Assembly (NCBI RefSeq): GCF_001424305.1
Contig: NZ_LMPD01000003.1
Coordinates: forward strand, 358,387 to 422,386
Origin: Pedobacter sp. Leaf176
Lineage (GTDB): Bacteria > Bacteroidota > Bacteroidia > Sphingobacteriales > Sphingobacteriaceae
DNA: 64,000 bases
Reading direction: 5' to 3'
The translations under genes and the position numbers were made by a program. Positions 62,068 to 64,000 of this stretch are shown one piece after another. The notes beneath the pieces are model-generated. The model was not told the DNA's origin and ran no database searches. It saw only the letters and a list, made by a program, of their open reading frames with translations. Position 1 is the first letter of the stretch. Each line of letters starts with the position of its first letter.

Positions 62068-63177
62068 ATGAAAGAAATAGCCGACATCATTGGCGCCTAT
62101 AATAGCGCCCTTAAAGAAAATCGCAAAGCAGCACTGGCAACCGTGGTTAAAGTAGAAGGATCTTCTTACCGGAGGCCTGGCGCCCGAATGCTCGTAACTG
62201 ATGACGGTATGTTAACCGGTGCCATTAGCGGTGGCTGTCTGGAGGGCGACGCACTTCGTAAAGCGCTTTCGGCAATCCATCAAGGGGAAAACAAACTCGT
62301 AACCTACGATACAACGGATGAAGATGATGCCAAGTTTGGCGTTCAATTGGGTTGTAACGGCATCGTTTATATTCTTTTCGAACCCATTTTCGAGGAAGAT
62401 GAGTTTAACCCGATTGAAATGTTAAAATCAGCAAATGCGAAAAGAGAAAATTGTGTAATCGCAACTTTATTCTCGCTTGAAAACAAAAAGCAGCCAGGCA
62501 CAGTAATGCTATTCCGGGAGCAGGAATGGCTTGAAAAAATTACAGATGAAATTTCAGGATCAGTTAAAAATGATGCTTTCGATGTACTGAAATTAAAGCT
62601 ATCCAGATTCGAGAATTATACTCTAGGAGAAGATGATTTCGAAGCTTTTCTCGAATTTATCACCCCTCCTGTTCAACTGATTATCGCCGGCGCCGGGAAC
62701 GATGCACAACCATTAGCTGAAATGGCTCATATTTTAGGCTGGGAAGTTATTGTAGCCGATGGACGTCAGACGCATTGTTCATTTCAAAGGTTTCCAAATG
62801 CCAGGCAGGTTTTAATTGCAAAACCCGACCAGCTTCTTTCAAAGATTGAAATTGACGGCCAGACTGCTTTCGTGCTCATGACACACAATTACAACTATGA
62901 TGCGGCACTTTTAAACCTGCTTTTAGATACAAACGCACCTTACATTGGCAGCCTTGGACCGAAAAAGAAATTAATCAGAATGCTGGAAGAACTCAATAAA
63001 ACTGACCAGGAATATCGAATTCATGGCCCGATTGGTTTAGACATTGGCGCAGAAACTGCCGAAGAAATTGCTGTATCCATCATCGCTGAAATTAAGGCTG
63101 TGTTTTCAGGTGCATCAGCAGGCATGCTAAAGGAAAAGAAAAATCCGATACATTTTTACGATTTAAAGCGGAATTAA
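62068..63177 (+). CDS. XdhC/CoxI-family molybdenum-enzyme maturation protein
   Basis: This 369-residue protein has the XdhC/CoxI N-terminal domain (VEGSSYRRPGARMLVTDDGMLTGAISGGCLEGD; VQLGCNGIVYILFEP with its Cys). A C-terminal Rossmann-like domain follows (LIIAGAGNDAQPLAEMAHILGWEV; LMTHNYNYDAALL; GPIGLDIGAETAEEIAVSI). The family binds Mo-cofactor and loads it, often sulfurated, into xanthine-dehydrogenase-type enzymes. It ends at the start of the cytidylyltransferase gene (TAATG overlap). Confidence 0.93.
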   Translation: MKEIADIIGAYNSALKENRKAALATVVKVEGSSYRRPGARMLVTDDGMLTGAISGGCLEGDALRKALSAIHQGENKLVTYDTTDEDDAKFGVQLGCNGIVYILFEPIFEEDEFNPIEMLKSANAKRENCVIATLFSLENKKQPGTVMLFREQEWLEKITDEISGSVKNDAFDVLKLKLSRFENYTLGEDDFEAFLEFITPPVQLIIAGAGNDAQPLAEMAHILGWEVIVADGRQTHCSFQRFPNARQVLIAKPDQLLSKIEIDGQTAFVLMTHNYNYDAALLNLLLDTNAPYIGSLGPKKKLIRMLEELNKTDQEYRIHGPIGLDIGAETAEEIAVSIIAEIKAVFSGASAGMLKEKKNPIHFYDLKRN

Positions 63178-63764
63178 TGAGTACAGCAATTGTTATCTTA
63201 GCTGCAGGCGATTCAAGCAGAATGGGAAGACCAAAGCAGTTGCTAAAATTTAACGGACAAACTTTGTTGAATATAGTGATAATAGAATCGCTGAAAACAA
63301 TATTCAGGCCGGTAGTTGTTGTACTCGGCGCCTATGCAGTAGAAATACAGCAAGCGTCAGCAAATCCGGATGTGATTTACAGCGTTAATAAAGATTGGGA
63401 AAACGGGATGTCATCAAGTATTTCTTTGGGATTGAAAGTAGCGCTGGAGAACAATCCGAAAATTGAGGATGTAATTATAACAGTAGCCGACCAGGCTCAT
63501 ATTTCATGGGAAATATTTGAAGAACTACGAAGCAAACAGGAAAAGTCGCAAAAAAATATTGTGGCTTCAGCTTATGCGCAAACAACAGGCACGCCTGCAT
63601 TGTTCAATAAAAAGTATTTCGAAGAATTACTAACCTTGAATGGTGCGAAAGGTGCTAAAAGTTTAATAAAACAATATGTTGAAGACACTACAACTATCCC
63701 TTTTGAATTGGGACATATTGATATCGACACAGAAACAGACTATAATAATTTAATAAACAATTAA
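63177..63764 (+). CDS. mocA: MocA-like molybdenum cofactor nucleotidyltransferase
   Basis: This 195-residue NTP-transferase domain protein has [28 protein letters not shown] (nucleotide site) and [13 protein letters not shown]. MocA adds CMP to molybdopterin to give the dinucleotide used by xanthine-dehydrogenase-type enzymes, which agrees with the coupled XdhC-type gene. MobA (GMP addition) is less likely in this context. It overlaps the xdhC stop and the moaA start by one base each. Confidence 0.88.
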   Translation: MSTAIVILAAGDSSRMGRPKQLLKFNGQTLLNIVIIESLKTIFRPVVVVLGAYAVEIQQASANPDVIYSVNKDWENGMSSSISLGLKVALENNPKIEDVIITVADQAHISWEIFEELRSKQEKSQKNIVASAYAQTTGTPALFNKKYFEELLTLNGAKGAKSLIKQYVEDTTTIPFELGHIDIDTETDYNNLINN

Positions 63765-64000
63765 TGATAGCGGATTCGTTTGGAAGAGTGCATGATTATT
63801 TGCGAATATCATTAACCGATAATTGCAATTTCCGTTGCTTTTATTGCATGCCCGAAGAGGACTACGATTTTACTCCGGCATCCAGATTGATGCAACCTAA
63901 CGAGGTTTTGGCTCTGGCAAGCACTTTTGTGGAACAGGGTGTAAAGAAAATCCGTTTGACCGGCGGCGAACCATTGGTTCGTAAAGATGCAGCAGAAATT
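63764..64000 (+). CDS. moaA: GTP 3',8-cyclase, partial (window end)
   Basis: Only the first 79 residues are in the window. [36 protein letters not shown] contains the radical-SAM cluster motif C-x3-C-x2-C (CNFRCFYC). [14 protein letters not shown] is the SAM-binding GGEP motif. MoaA starts Mo-cofactor synthesis from GTP with MoaC. The start overlaps the mocA stop (TAATG). Confidence 0.95.
   Translation, partial: MIADSFGRVHDYLRISLTDNCNFRCFYCMPEEDYDFTPASRLMQPNEVLALASTFVEQGVKKIRLTGGEPLVRKDAAEI

Overview
The window looks like chromosome from a Bacteroidota member, most likely Sphingobacteriaceae (Pedobacter-like). The evidence is an AT-rich genome, few Shine-Dalgarno sites but A-rich stretches before starts, TAnnTTTG-type -7 boxes, many lipoproteins, a 7TMR-DISM hybrid kinase, and small DUF3606/DUF4287 proteins. 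Genus is inferred from overall gene character only. I saw no tRNA, rRNA, CRISPR array, transposase or prophage gene.

Layout. 0.2-3.1 kb: NtrC-type regulator and its membrane kinase. 3.2-10.5 kb: storage and compatible-solute sugars, with a trehalose-6-phosphate synthase/phosphatase fusion, a GH15 hydrolase, and glgA-glgC. A tandem palindromic repeat lies between the first two. 10.8-21.1 kb: assimilatory sulfate reduction. One long minus-strand gene set reads sulfite reductase, uroporphyrinogen methyltransferase, a precorrin-2 dehydrogenase/TSUP-transporter fusion, APS reductase, cysD, cysN. A second, divergent methyltransferase lies further on, and an Rrf2 regulator lies just upstream. No APS kinase is present, which fits the direct APS-reductase route. 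21.5-24.8 kb: metallophosphoesterase, M23 peptidase, aldo/keto reductase, DUF3606 protein. 24.8-33.0 kb: two large hybrid kinases flanking a receiver protein and a sugar transferase that carries a degenerate receiver domain. 33.1-35.6 kb: DUF1080 protein, DUF4287 protein, zinc alcohol dehydrogenase. 35.8-39.0 kb: GAF kinase, receiver, and a kinase with a LOV photosensor. 39.3-41.3 kb: CinA-type amidase, DUF6766 membrane protein and an extended pyrophosphatase in one operon. 41.7-47.4 kb: ImuA-ImuB-DnaE2 mutasome with a small leading gene. 47.6-54.4 kb: TreS-like lipoprotein, several small secreted or hydrophilic proteins, and more receivers and a kinase. 54.8-59.4 kb: SF2 helicase and three glycosyltransferases. 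59.7-64.0 kb: molybdate ABC transporter and Mo-cofactor genes, cut by the window end inside moaA.

The most interesting finding is in front of the sulfite reductase gene. The leader RNA appears to encode an eight-residue peptide, M-H-Y-C-C-K-T-Q, with two adjacent Cys codons. A perfect-looking intrinsic terminator follows it (9-bp stem, U6), ending about 20 nt before the start codon. Just upstream of this leader is a 35-bp promoter-like element (32/35 identical) that recurs only before the second methyltransferase gene. This suggests a cysteine-sensing attenuator layered on a small regulon that may be controlled by the adjacent Rrf2 protein. I inferred this by reading the bases; it is untested.

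Other notable signals are a motif AAATACG[C/T]A placed 95-110 bp before four small genes around 50 kb, the receiver/pseudo-receiver sugar-transferase module, and the LOV kinase.
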